Positions 32,955 to 41,020 of a stretch of DNA of 64,000 nucleotides are shown piece after piece. The position numbers were made by a program, and so were the translations under genes. Source of the stretch: UBA6624 sp964507645 (GTDB lineage Bacteria; UBP7; UBA6624); NCBI GenBank assembly GCA_964507645.1, contig CAZDPU010000002.1:1-64000 (forward strand), written 5' to 3'. Below the pieces are notes generated by a model. It had not been told where the DNA came from. It saw nothing but the letters and a program-made list of their open reading frames with translations, and searched no databases. The first letter of the stretch is position 1, and every line of letters starts with the position of its first letter.

Positions 32955-34088
32955 TTAATTGTCATGATCGTGCTCTTCATCATGATGATGAGAGCAAAAG
33001 CCTGATATATAAACTGATACCAGGGCTGTAAAGACTATTGCTTGAATAACAGAAGCAAGGATATGCAACAATACAACCGGCAGTTGTAGTGGTAACGGTA
33101 TCCAAATCTTTACAGCTAAATCTGCAAGAAGAACAACAAAAACAGCAAGAACAACATCTCCTCCATAAATATTTCCATACAGCCTTAAAGCAAGAGAAAC
33201 CATTCGTGCGAATTGTGCTGTAATTTCCAAAGGCAACAACAACATAGCCCCTATTGCTTTAGCTAGATTGTCTCCAGGTTTAGGTTCTCCCATCCAATGA
33301 TGGATAATATGCTTCAATCCCGATTCTTTTAAACCTATAACAAGACTACAGATAACCCCAACAACAGCAAAAGCCAATGTCGTATTTATATCTGCTGTTG
33401 GAGAATGAAAACCTGGGATAACACCCCAAAGATTCAACGTTAAAATGAAAGTAAAATATGCTCCCAATAATCCAAAATACTTTCTTACAACATACTCTCC
33501 GCCAAATGCTGAAAAAAAATCAGTCAGGCTTTCAACCCAAAATTCTGCAATCAATTGAATTTTTCCAGGAATGAAACTAATTTTTTGTCCGCCTTTTTTA
33601 AATAAAGCAATGAGAATTCCACTCACAATAAAAGTATTGAAAGCCATAGTCATATTTATTTCTCCCATCGGTGTGGAAGATCCTGGACCAGAACACTTCC
33701 AAAAAGAAGGCATCCAAGGCTGCTCTTCAACATAAGTGTGAACAGTACCCCCTTCTGGGCCAATGCCTTTCCAATTAAAAAAATTTAATAAAGCATAATC
33801 TGGATGTTCACAGCCATGATGAGAATCGTGGCTATCTCCATGGTCATCGTGAGAATCGTGGCTATGTGCATGGTCATCGTGAGAANNNNNNNNNNNNNNN
33901 NNNNNNNNNNNNNNNNNNNNNNNNNNNNNNNNNNNNNNNNNNNNNNNNNNNNNNNNNNNNNNNNNNNNNNNNNNNNNNNNNNNNNCATGGTCATCGTGAG
34001 AATCGTGGCTATGTGCATGGTCATCGTGAGAACTCTCTGCATGAGAATCATGCGATTTTTCTTCAGGTTTCAATTCAAAAAAAATCAT
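32955..34088 (-). CDS. atpB: ATP synthase subunit a with His/Asp-rich repeat extension (contains assembly gap)
   Basis: The membrane subunit that forms the ion half-channels. The C-terminal 250 residues are a normal subunit a with the essential arginine in L-A-L-R-L-Y-G-N-I-Y-G-G. The N-terminal part is unusual: after F-E-L-K-P-E-E-K-S it consists of a decapeptide repeat H-D-S-H-D-D-H-A-H-S, interrupted by 100 N at 33886-33985. The C-terminus is also His-rich (C-S-H-H-H-D-E-E-H-D-H-D-N). True length is unknown. No good ribosome-binding site precedes the ATG at 34088. Confidence 0.93.
   Translation of the reverse strand: MIFFELKPEEKSHDSHAESSHDDHAHSHDSHDDHXXXXXXXXXXXXXXXXXXXXXXXXXXXXXXXXXXSHDDHAHSHDSHDDHGDSHDSHHGCEHPDYALLNFFNWKGIGPEGGTVHTYVEEQPWMPSFWKCSGPGSSTPMGEINMTMAFNTFIVSGILIALFKKGGQKISFIPGKIQLIAEFWVESLTDFFSAFGGEYVVRKYFGLLGAYFTFILTLNLWGVIPGFHSPTADINTTLAFAVVGVICSLVIGLKESGLKHIIHHWMGEPKPGDNLAKAIGAMLLLPLEITAQFARMVSLALRLYGNIYGGDVVLAVFVVLLADLAVKIWIPLPLQLPVVLLHILASVIQAIVFTALVSVYISGFCSHHHDEEHDHDN
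33809..34032 (-). repeat. 30-bp tandem repeats encoding H-D-S-H-D-D-H-A-H-S, broken by a 100-N gap
   Basis: Complete identical 30-bp units lie at 33839-33868 and 33986-34015. Further 17-base partial units lie at 33869-33885 and 34016-34032, and a degenerate unit at 33809-33838. The N run separates the two sides. If the array is perfectly periodic, the missing stretch should be 13 plus a multiple of 30 bases, so the 100 N is a placeholder length. Confidence 0.93.
33886..33985. other. Assembly gap (100 N)
   Basis: Exactly 100 undefined bases inside atpB, flanked on both sides by the same 30-bp repeat. The assembler evidently failed to span the repeat array. Confidence 0.99.
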
Positions 34089-34153
34089 AAATTAAGAGAT
34101 ATCTATCTAAGTTGAAAATCATAAATCGATATCCTTCAAAATTGAAATTTTTT

Positions 34154-34459
34154 TTAAGGTTTTTGCGACTTTTTTACCATTTTTATCAATCCAAAAATAG
34201 AACCTGCAATAAAAAAGAAAGCAGCGTCTTTTTTGGTTAGTAAATTTTGATAAAAAATTACTAACAAACATGAAATTAAAAAATGGAAAAAAGATATGGA
34301 TTTTACAAAAGCTTGATTTATTTTTTTTAGATTTTCTTTAACAAACCTGTCTATCAGAATCCAAGAATAAAAAATAAAAAAACCCAAAAGAAAAGAAAAT
34401 AAAAATTCCTCTGGCCAGGTTTTTGAAAAATCAGTCACAAAAGAATAAATGATCATCAT
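34154..34459 (-). CDS. Small membrane protein in the AtpI position
   Basis: A 101-residue protein with three to four hydrophobic segments. It lies between atpZ and atpB, where AtpI (a c-ring assembly and Mg2+/Ca2+ handling protein) is usually encoded. The sequence itself is not clearly AtpI, so the assignment rests on position, size and hydrophobicity. The start is the first of two consecutive ATG codons. A 65-base gap to atpB holds two copies of the 12-mer AAAATCATAAAT but no gene. Confidence 0.55.
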   Translation of the reverse strand: MMIIYSFVTDFSKTWPEEFLFSFLLGFFIFYSWILIDRFVKENLKKINQAFVKSISFFHFLISCLLVIFYQNLLTKKDAAFFFIAGSIFGLIKMVKKSQKP

Positions 34460-34468
34460 TGTAAAAAG

Positions 34469-34696
34469 CTAAGAATTTAAACTTTTATGCACTCTTATTA
34501 ACAATCTGCTTGCAGCACCTAGGCCAAACAAAAAACCAACAATAATCCCTGTAGGGTCTGAACCATTTGCTTTGTCGTAAAGTTGTCCAAAATAAACACC
34601 TACGCATATACATATAGCAATTGATAGCCCCAAACTAGAATCTTCAGCAATTTTTGAATATTTTCCAGATTTTTTAATTATTTGCTTCTCCACCAA
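34469..34696 (-). CDS. atpZ: AtpZ-like ATP synthase accessory protein
   Basis: A 75-residue protein with two membrane helices. The G-L-S-I-A-I-C-I-C-V-G-V-Y-F-G segment, a short D-P-T-G-I-I-V-G-F-L-F-G-L-G-A-A helix and a basic C-terminus are typical of the gene-1/AtpZ family that precedes atp operons. The start is a TTG at 34696 or GTG at 34693, both inside the end of the dehydratase gene. Confidence 0.8.
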   Translation of the reverse strand: MVEKQIIKKSGKYSKIAEDSSLGLSIAICICVGVYFGQLYDKANGSDPTGIIVGFLFGLGAASRLLIRVHKSLNS

Positions 34697-35622
34697 TTAA
34701 GCAAATCTTCTAGAGTTTGGTCGAGGGAGATTTTTGGTTCCCATTTTGTTCTATTTTTGAAATTACTACAATCCCCCAATAACAACGGAACATCGCTTGG
34801 CCTATCTAATTCGGGATTTTTCACAATTTTTGGATTAATTGAAGATAACCCAATTAATTTATCTAGCAAAAGAGAAATTGAAATTGCTTTTCCAGTACAT
34901 ATGTTGTAAACCTCTCCGGCCTTCCCTCTTTCAACAGCAAGCCTGTAGCCAGCAACAACATCTCTAACATCAGTAAAATCTCTTTCAGCATCGAGGTTCC
35001 CCACTTTTATTACTGGATCAGCTCCTCTTTCTATATCTACAATCTGCTTAGCAAAAGCACTTGCGACAAACTCTTCGCCTCTTCGTGGGCCAGTGTGATT
35101 AAAAGCCCTAGTCCTAATAACCTTCATTCCATACGATTGAAAATACTGGTAACCCAAAAAATCTTGTGCAACCTTGCTGACTGCATAAGGGGAAAGCGGC
35201 CTTAAAGGATTGTCTTCTTTTATTGGAGTTTCTTCAGGATGAACAAGACCATATTCCTCAGAAGAACATGCAATCTGTATAACGGGAGAAACATCCAAAT
35301 CTCTAACCGCTTCAAAAAGATTAACCTGTCCTGTAATATTTGTATTAATCGTATCTGCTGGAGCTCTCCATGAAGTCGGTACAAAAGATTGAGCAGCTAA
35401 ATGAAAAATCCAATCAGGATTTGCCTCTCTTAATATAGTCCTTAAACTAGTTGAATCTTGTAGATCTCCTTCAAGGAGGTTTATAGAATCCTTCACATCT
35501 TCCAAATGATGTAAAGGAGACCTTCTCCTTATCAAACCAAAAACCTCAACACCTTCACTTAATAAAAATTCAGCAAGATGACTTCCTGCAAAACCACTAA
35601 TTCCAGTTATTAAAGCTCTCAT
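34678..35622 (-). CDS. GDP-mannose 4,6-dehydratase-like SDR
   Basis: A 314-residue extended SDR. G-I-S-G-F-A-G-S-H-L-A binds NAD(P), S-Y-V-P-like H-L-A-A-Q-S-F-V-P-T-S-W and the Y-A-V-S-K catalytic pair match GDP-mannose 4,6-dehydratase and GDP-6-deoxy-mannose reductase (Rmd). The shorter length favours the Rmd/short-Gmd branch. It would make deoxy-hexose donors for surface polysaccharide. It overlaps atpZ by 19 bases and follows enolase by 11, so it is embedded in the energy operon. AAAGG is present before the ATG. Confidence 0.85.
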   Translation of the reverse strand: MRALITGISGFAGSHLAEFLLSEGVEVFGLIRRRSPLHHLEDVKDSINLLEGDLQDSTSLRTILREANPDWIFHLAAQSFVPTSWRAPADTINTNITGQVNLFEAVRDLDVSPVIQIACSSEEYGLVHPEETPIKEDNPLRPLSPYAVSKVAQDFLGYQYFQSYGMKVIRTRAFNHTGPRRGEEFVASAFAKQIVDIERGADPVIKVGNLDAERDFTDVRDVVAGYRLAVERGKAGEVYNICTGKAISISLLLDKLIGLSSINPKIVKNPELDRPSDVPLLLGDCSNFKNRTKWEPKISLDQTLEDLLNWWRSK

Positions 35623-35633
35623 TGTTTCAACCT

Positions 35634-36896
35634 TTATTCTATATTTTGAAATTCCAAATCTTGAAAATCTGAAAAAATCGAAATTAATCTATTATATTTT
35701 GAAGTTCTTTCTCCTCTAGCTGGAGCTCCGGTTTTTATGTATTTTGAACCTGTTCCCACTGCTAGGTCAGAAATGAAATTATCTTCTGTCTCTCCAGACC
35801 TATGGCTAACTGACCAATCCCAACCAACAGATTTAACTTTCTTGATCGCATTGATGGTTTCTGTAACAGTTCCTACCTGATTTAATTTAACCAATAGAGT
35901 ATTACATAATTTCTTTCTTATTGCTAAATCTATTTTTTCAACTTGTGTAACCAATAAATCATCCCCAACAATGTTGATTTGATTTCCCAATCTTGAATTC
36001 AGATAAGCCCACCCATCAAGATCCTCTTCCCCGATTCCATCCTCAATAGAAATTATTGGATATCTCCCAGTCCAATCCTCATAAATTGAAGTTAACTTTC
36101 TTGGAGAGATAAGACCATCTTCCCATTGATACATTTTTTCATTAAGTAATTCTGAACTTGCAACATCCAAGGCTAAAAACATATTTTTTCCAAGATTGTA
36201 TTCAGAGTTAGAAATAGATTCTGCAAGAAGATCTAATGCTGAAAGATTATTGTTGAGATTTGGAGCAAAGCCACCCTCATCACCTAGCGCAATTGACATG
36301 TTCTTTTTTTTGATTAACGACTTTAGTTCATGATAAACCTCAACTCCAGCTCTTAGAGAGTTTATAAAATCTCCTTTTATCCAAGGAACAACCATAAACT
36401 CCTGAACGTCTAAATTATTATTAGCATGAGCTCCTCCATTTAAAACATTCATAGTTGGAATAGGCAGGGAAGGTTTTAAGTTACTGATTGAAGAAATCCA
36501 TTCAAACAATTCAATGTTTTCAAGAGAAGCTCCAGCTCTACACATTGCCATTGAAAGCGGCAATAAACAATTTGCTCCAAATTTTGATTTTTGAAAAGTG
36601 CCATCAAGTTGAACCAGAACATTGTCTATTTCTTTTTGATCTCTTGGATCCATATTTAAAACTTCTGGAATAACAACCTCTTCAAGGTCTTTTAAGACAT
36701 TGTCCACCCCCTTCCCTTGCCATGAAGACCCACCATCTCTTTTTTCCAAAGCCTCATAAATACCAGTTGAAGCCCCTGAAGGAGCATTGGCACCAACACA
36801 AAAACCATTACTTAAAAAAAGTTCAACTCTAACAGTAGGGAACCCTCGACTATCAAGGACCAACCTTGATTTATAAGTTTTTATTTGTTTGGCCAT
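35634..36896 (-). CDS. eno: Enolase
   Basis: A 420-residue glycolytic enzyme converting 2-phosphoglycerate to phosphoenolpyruvate. S-G-A-S-T-G-I-Y-E-A, G-D-E-G-G-F-A-P-N, the catalytic lysine in LLVKLNQVGT and S-H-R-S-G-E-T-E-D are all present. The start lies 16 bases inside the upstream lipoprotein gene. PEP from this reaction is the co-substrate of MurA encoded in the same run. Confidence 0.97.
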   Translation of the reverse strand: MAKQIKTYKSRLVLDSRGFPTVRVELFLSNGFCVGANAPSGASTGIYEALEKRDGGSSWQGKGVDNVLKDLEEVVIPEVLNMDPRDQKEIDNVLVQLDGTFQKSKFGANCLLPLSMAMCRAGASLENIELFEWISSISNLKPSLPIPTMNVLNGGAHANNNLDVQEFMVVPWIKGDFINSLRAGVEVYHELKSLIKKKNMSIALGDEGGFAPNLNNNLSALDLLAESISNSEYNLGKNMFLALDVASSELLNEKMYQWEDGLISPRKLTSIYEDWTGRYPIISIEDGIGEEDLDGWAYLNSRLGNQINIVGDDLLVTQVEKIDLAIRKKLCNTLLVKLNQVGTVTETINAIKKVKSVGWDWSVSHRSGETEDNFISDLAVGTGSKYIKTGAPARGERTSKYNRLISIFSDFQDLEFQNIE

Positions 36897-37531
36897 TCGA
36901 TTCTTAAACCTCTTGAAATTGCTTCAATTGCTTTTTCCTTGTATATTGGATTTGAAGATTTATGCTGTATCAAAGCACTTCGACAATATTGATGAGCATA
37001 TGTTTCTGGAATATTCTCAGGTGAAGAAAGTTTTGTTCCTTTCCTCCATTCTGTCCACATAAAACTCAAAACCTCTTCATTTTTTTCACACCATTGTTTA
37101 ACCTCAAAATCATTTACTCCAACATATAAATTTATAATTTCCTCATACATCAATCTTTTATTAAAATGAATGACTATATCGACCCAAGAAAGATTATTTC
37201 TTTTTAAAAAATCAATTAAATTTTTATTATTTTCGAAATTTGACCTTGCCCAGTTTATTGCAGCTGATTCTGATAAAGCATAATTAGATTTTGAATCTCT
37301 TAAAAAACCCTCTCGAACAGACAATGTTTCCAAAAAAACATCTTGAATTAGATCTTTATAACTTGCATCATTCTTTTTCAAACCTGCTTCACGTGCAAGA
37401 AGAAAATCTGGTCTTGAAAAAAAATCACTTTCTGTAAAAACAAAATCATTAACTTTAAAGAGGTAGTCATCATCCTTGTATGCACATCCATTTAAAAAAA
37501 AGAACACAAGAAAAAAATAGACAATCTTCAA
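36881..37531 (-). CDS. Predicted lipoprotein, possibly SurA-N-like
   Basis: A 216-residue protein starting with a signal peptide and lipobox F-L-N-G-C (Cys about residue 16). The following F-K-V-N-D-F-V-F-T-E-S-D-F-F resembles the beginning of SurA/PrsA-type chaperones, but no parvulin domain follows, so a chaperone role is only a suggestion. The start is a TTG at 37531, seven bases after the stop of the HtrA-like gene; no ATG is near. It ends inside enolase. Confidence 0.65.
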   Translation of the reverse strand: MKIVYFFLVFFFLNGCAYKDDDYLFKVNDFVFTESDFFSRPDFLLAREAGLKKNDASYKDLIQDVFLETLSVREGFLRDSKSNYALSESAAINWARSNFENNKNLIDFLKRNNLSWVDIVIHFNKRLMYEEIINLYVGVNDFEVKQWCEKNEEVLSFMWTEWRKGTKLSSPENIPETYAHQYCRSALIQHKSSNPIYKEKAIEAISRGLRIEWPNK

Positions 37532-37538
37532 AGTTTGC

Positions 37539-38702
37539 TTAAATGGTTCCAGGTAGAGCTTCTACAGGCCTATCTTCTGGGCTCATAAGAAACTCTTCAA
37601 CCTGTCCAGATCTCAAAACAACAAAACCCAAAGTATCCTGCGGATGGCTATCACGAATCAAACCAGCGAGTTCCAAAGGGGTGGAAACGATTTCCTCGCT
37701 TGTGTTTTCTTCACCGTTGTAAAGCCTTCTCACCCTTGTTAAACCAAGAATAATATCCCCTCTAGACAAGCCTTGTCTAGAAGCAGGAGAATTTGGATCT
37801 ACATCCTGAACCATTACCCCTGATTTCCCCAAATACTCTTCAGGGATATTTGCATAAATCGCTAAAGTATCGTCTAAAGGCCTCAAGCTAACACCAACCC
37901 AAGAATGGAAAACCTCTTCACCTTGCATCATTTTGTAAACAGTATCCCAAACAACATTTGATGGTATAGCAAAATTCAAGTCCAAAACACTGGTCATCAA
38001 ATACTGGGGAGTGCCCAAGTTTTCTTGAACAGAAAAAGACATTAGTCCAATAATCTTTCCTTTTAAATCAATAAGAGGTCCGCCTCTGTTAAAAGTGAAA
38101 TTATGAGCATCAGTTTGAATCATATTTGGCATTAAATACCCATTAACCATCCAGTAGTCTCTTAAAGCAGAAACTATCCCTCTTGTAGCTGCTTGCTGGT
38201 TTGGTAAAGGTCGACCAACAGCTATAACAGTCTGTCCCTGAACCAACTTATCGGAGTCTGCAAAAGAAGCTGCCTTAAATAAAGTCTCAGAATTGTCAAC
38301 TTTTATTAAAGCAACATCATTGAATCTATCAGATCCAACCAATGATGCACTGTATCTAACACCTTCAATTGTCACATTTATTCTTAAAGCATCCTCCATA
38401 TTTTTTGCTGTTGTAACAATAAACCCATCTGGAGAGATGACAACTCCGGGAAAACCATTTATGCCTACTGTTCTTGTGAATGTTCCAGATAGGCTAATGC
38501 CATATCTGTTTTCAATAACCTCAATTGAAGCCAAGGAAGGATCAATAACCTCAAGAGCTTTTACGGTTGGAAGTTGAGATGTGTCTAAATCAAAAGTAGG
38601 AACCTCTTTTGCAAAAAGAGAACCTGCAAAAGAAAAAAACATAACCAAAAAAACTAAGAAAATTACAGTTTTGTCATTCTTAGAGAGTTTTATCTTTTTC
38701 AT
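37539..38702 (-). CDS. HtrA-like pseudoprotease with PDZ domain
   Basis: A 387-residue exported protein with an N-terminal membrane segment (13-30), an HtrA/trypsin fold (about 55-245) and a PDZ domain (about 265-370). Compared with the active neighbour, the catalytic His position holds Lys100 (VTTAKNM) and the Ser position holds Arg206 (FNRGGPL). Asp129 (NDVALIKV) is kept. It should therefore not cleave peptides and may instead bind or regulate. GGAGG precedes the ATG, which overlaps the active protease gene by four bases. Confidence 0.85.
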   Translation of the reverse strand: MKKIKLSKNDKTVIFLVFLVMFFSFAGSLFAKEVPTFDLDTSQLPTVKALEVIDPSLASIEVIENRYGISLSGTFTRTVGINGFPGVVISPDGFIVTTAKNMEDALRINVTIEGVRYSASLVGSDRFNDVALIKVDNSETLFKAASFADSDKLVQGQTVIAVGRPLPNQQAATRGIVSALRDYWMVNGYLMPNMIQTDAHNFTFNRGGPLIDLKGKIIGLMSFSVQENLGTPQYLMTSVLDLNFAIPSNVVWDTVYKMMQGEEVFHSWVGVSLRPLDDTLAIYANIPEEYLGKSGVMVQDVDPNSPASRQGLSRGDIILGLTRVRRLYNGEENTSEEIVSTPLELAGLIRDSHPQDTLGFVVLRSGQVEEFLMSPEDRPVEALPGTI

Positions 38703-39961
38703 AAAGTTCCTCCAGCAAACTCACCAGCACCTGGTTGTTCTCCCAATAACAAAGGAACGTTGAATACTTGTCCGCCTCTATCAACTGAAAGGATTACTTT
38801 AACTCCCCTGTCTAATGAACGTATCCAGAACCTGGCTTCAAAAGCATCCTCTGGCATTTTCATTTCACTCTTTGTAATTTTTCCATCTGCATTTAAATCC
38901 CATGCAATTTCGAGAATCTTGTCCCCTTTCCTCAAACCAGCTTCATCAGAAGGGCTGTTAGGGTAAACATCATGTACCTCAAAAGGGGTTTTTACCTTAT
39001 TTCTAGCTTGCTTAACAAAAGTGTCTGAAGCACGGTCATAACCCTCTCTTCCAGTAAAAGCTCCACCGCCACCCAAAGGGTTTCTCCCCTGTATCCCAAT
39101 GTCATCAGACCATTCGAGTGTCATCCTGTCCATAAAAACATAAAGCCCTAACCAAGGGTAGATAACACGTCCATGCTCTATGGTGTCAAATAAAGTTTTA
39201 GAAGCATCGTTCGAAACTATCGCCATGTTCTGCCCTTCAAGCATTGAAGACCCAGCAAAATTAACACCTACCTGAAAACCACTTTCATCAAAAAGAGGTC
39301 CTCCAGAGTTTCCACCATTTATGGTGGCATCAGTGTCAAAAGTGTGTGAAAGTTCCATTCCATAATCCCAAACAGTCGATGTTCCTCCGATAGCCCCGTT
39401 ACCTCCAAGCATCCTGTTAACTAATTGCGGAGAAAGAACTCTATCTCTAACAGAGCCCGCAGTTACAGTATTTTTCAAAAGAAAATCTTTGTACATGGTG
39501 AAATTGGATTGGTCTCCAGGGTTTCCAATGGCATAAACCTGCTCTCCAGGAACAACTTCGTCAGAATTTCCGAATTCTACATATGGCCAAATGGTTCCTT
39601 CTTCTCCAGGCTCAGGAACAATTTGAAGAATTGCAACATCTATTTTGCAATTATTAAAAAGGAGTTTAGCATCTTGTACTGAACCGTCATTGAGCCTTAT
39701 AAAAGCCCACCTCTGCTTTCCCCAACCCATAACGTGACAATTAGTTACTATATGACCTTCAGGAGTGACTATAGAGCCAGATCCACCACCCAATACAAAA
39801 CCTGATTTATCACCAGCAAAATCTCCTCCACCAGAAGTAACTGTCACTGTAGATTCAACACTTGTTGAAACACTTTCTACCCAAGCAGGATCGTCATCAC
39901 TAAACACAAATGCAAAAAACGAAACCGCAAACAAAAACAAAAAACTATTTTTCAAATTCAT
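38699..39961 (-). CDS. HtrA/Deg-family serine protease with PDZ domain
   Basis: A periplasmic or membrane-anchored protease of about 420 residues. The signal segment is followed by a trypsin-fold domain with an intact triad: His in VTNCHVM, Asp in CKIDVAIL and Ser in GGNSGGPLF (about residues 76, 108, 219). A PDZ-like domain (P-S-D-E-A-G-L-R-K-G-D) follows near residue 335, then an insert mentioning D-L-N-A-D-G-K-I-T resembling a calcium loop. I start at ATG 39961 (GAGG nine bases upstream); ATG 39976 is the alternative. It is the only active member of three tandem HtrA-like genes. Confidence 0.88.
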   Translation of the reverse strand: MNLKNSFLFLFAVSFFAFVFSDDDPAWVESVSTSVESTVTVTSGGGDFAGDKSGFVLGGGSGSIVTPEGHIVTNCHVMGWGKQRWAFIRLNDGSVQDAKLLFNNCKIDVAILQIVPEPGEEGTIWPYVEFGNSDEVVPGEQVYAIGNPGDQSNFTMYKDFLLKNTVTAGSVRDRVLSPQLVNRMLGGNGAIGGTSTVWDYGMELSHTFDTDATINGGNSGGPLFDESGFQVGVNFAGSSMLEGQNMAIVSNDASKTLFDTIEHGRVIYPWLGLYVFMDRMTLEWSDDIGIQGRNPLGGGGAFTGREGYDRASDTFVKQARNKVKTPFEVHDVYPNSPSDEAGLRKGDKILEIAWDLNADGKITKSEMKMPEDAFEARFWIRSLDRGVKVILSVDRGGQVFNVPLLLGEQPGAGEFAGGTL

Positions 39962-39976
39962 AAATTTATACCTCAT

Positions 39977-41020
39977 TTAAAACCAACTCTCATCTTTAAA
40001 ATCTATAACTTTCCTAACTGCCTTGAAATCAAAATCCAAGAAAGATCCGTTCCTGTAAATAGTGACAACATGACCTCTCATAAAGGGATTTTCCTGATCG
40101 ATCCAGGACCCAAAGACAGACCAAAATTCTTCATTTGTTAATATGTCAACACCATCAAGAGAAATAATAATGTCTCCGGTTCTTAGGCCACTTCTCCAAC
40201 CAGACCCAACTTCAGAAAGTCCTGGAACATACAAACCGTTTCCAAGATATCCAGTTTTCAATCTAATTTCTTCAGGAATCCCAACAGGGTCCAAACCCCA
40301 TTCGACATGAAGGTATCTTCCATTTGTTATCAATTCTGGAAGAATTATCTTCATCACATCAACTGGAAGACCAAAATTCAAAAATAAATTTTCACTATTT
40401 CTTTGCTGGAATGTTGGCATACCAATAACCTCACCCCTTAGAGAAAGTAGAGCTCCTCCTTGTTGTCCACCATTCAAAGCAGCATCAAACTGGAAAAAAG
40501 TAGAAAGGCCTCCTCCAAGCTTGTTTCCTGATAATGTTTTTGCAGAAACGATCCCTTTGGAAGTGTTACAACAAACTCCTTCTGGATTTGGAGACATGAC
40601 CATAACGGACTCTCCAACAGAATAAATATTTTCAGACAATTTTAAAGCTGGAATTTGTGGTCTTTTTATCTCCAATTGAAGAACGGCCAAGTCTGTAGGA
40701 ACATCATATCCAATAACCTTGGCTTCAACCTGCCTTCCATCATTAAAAAGTATCCCTATATGCTTAGCATCTCTTATGTTTGCAGCAGTAGTAAGGATTA
40801 AGCCTTCCTCAGAATCGTAAATAAAACCACTTCCTATTTCTGTATTGCTCACATCACCGTAAACAGAGGGGGACATTTTGGATTTAACAACCTTTATACC
40901 CACTATACTGTTTCTTGAGTTTCGATAAATTTCCTCAAAACGACTTCTTTCAAAATCTCCCAAATCAGCATCGGAAAAAGATGCTAAGAAGAGACAAAAT
41001 AACATTTTTAATACTTTCAT
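39977..41020 (-). CDS. HtrA-like pseudoprotease (third copy)
   Basis: A 347-residue exported HtrA-type protein. Signal peptide 1-18, trypsin fold about 35-225, PDZ domain about 255-335. The catalytic His position is Ala80 (LTTAANI) and the Ser position is Gln187 (GGQQGGALLS), while Asp110 is kept (TDLAVLQL). It should be inactive as a peptidase. Its substitutions differ from those of the copy at 37539-38702, so activity was lost separately or diverged long ago. It overlaps the upstream BON lipoprotein gene as ATGA. Confidence 0.85.
   Translation of the reverse strand: MKVLKMLFCLFLASFSDADLGDFERSRFEEIYRNSRNSIVGIKVVKSKMSPSVYGDVSNTEIGSGFIYDSEEGLILTTAANIRDAKHIGILFNDGRQVEAKVIGYDVPTDLAVLQLEIKRPQIPALKLSENIYSVGESVMVMSPNPEGVCCNTSKGIVSAKTLSGNKLGGGLSTFFQFDAALNGGQQGGALLSLRGEVIGMPTFQQRNSENLFLNFGLPVDVMKIILPELITNGRYLHVEWGLDPVGIPEEIRLKTGYLGNGLYVPGLSEVGSGWRSGLRTGDIIISLDGVDILTNEEFWSVFGSWIDQENPFMRGHVVTIYRNGSFLDFDFKAVRKVIDFKDESWF

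Noticed and set aside
33809..34032. Possible CRISPR array because of 30-bp repeats
   Set aside because: The repeats are tandem without spacers and lie in frame inside atpB, encoding a His/Asp decapeptide.
33804..34115. Frames on both strands running through the N gap
   Set aside because: They are alternative readings of the atpB repeat, kept open only by undefined bases and the repeat's low complexity.
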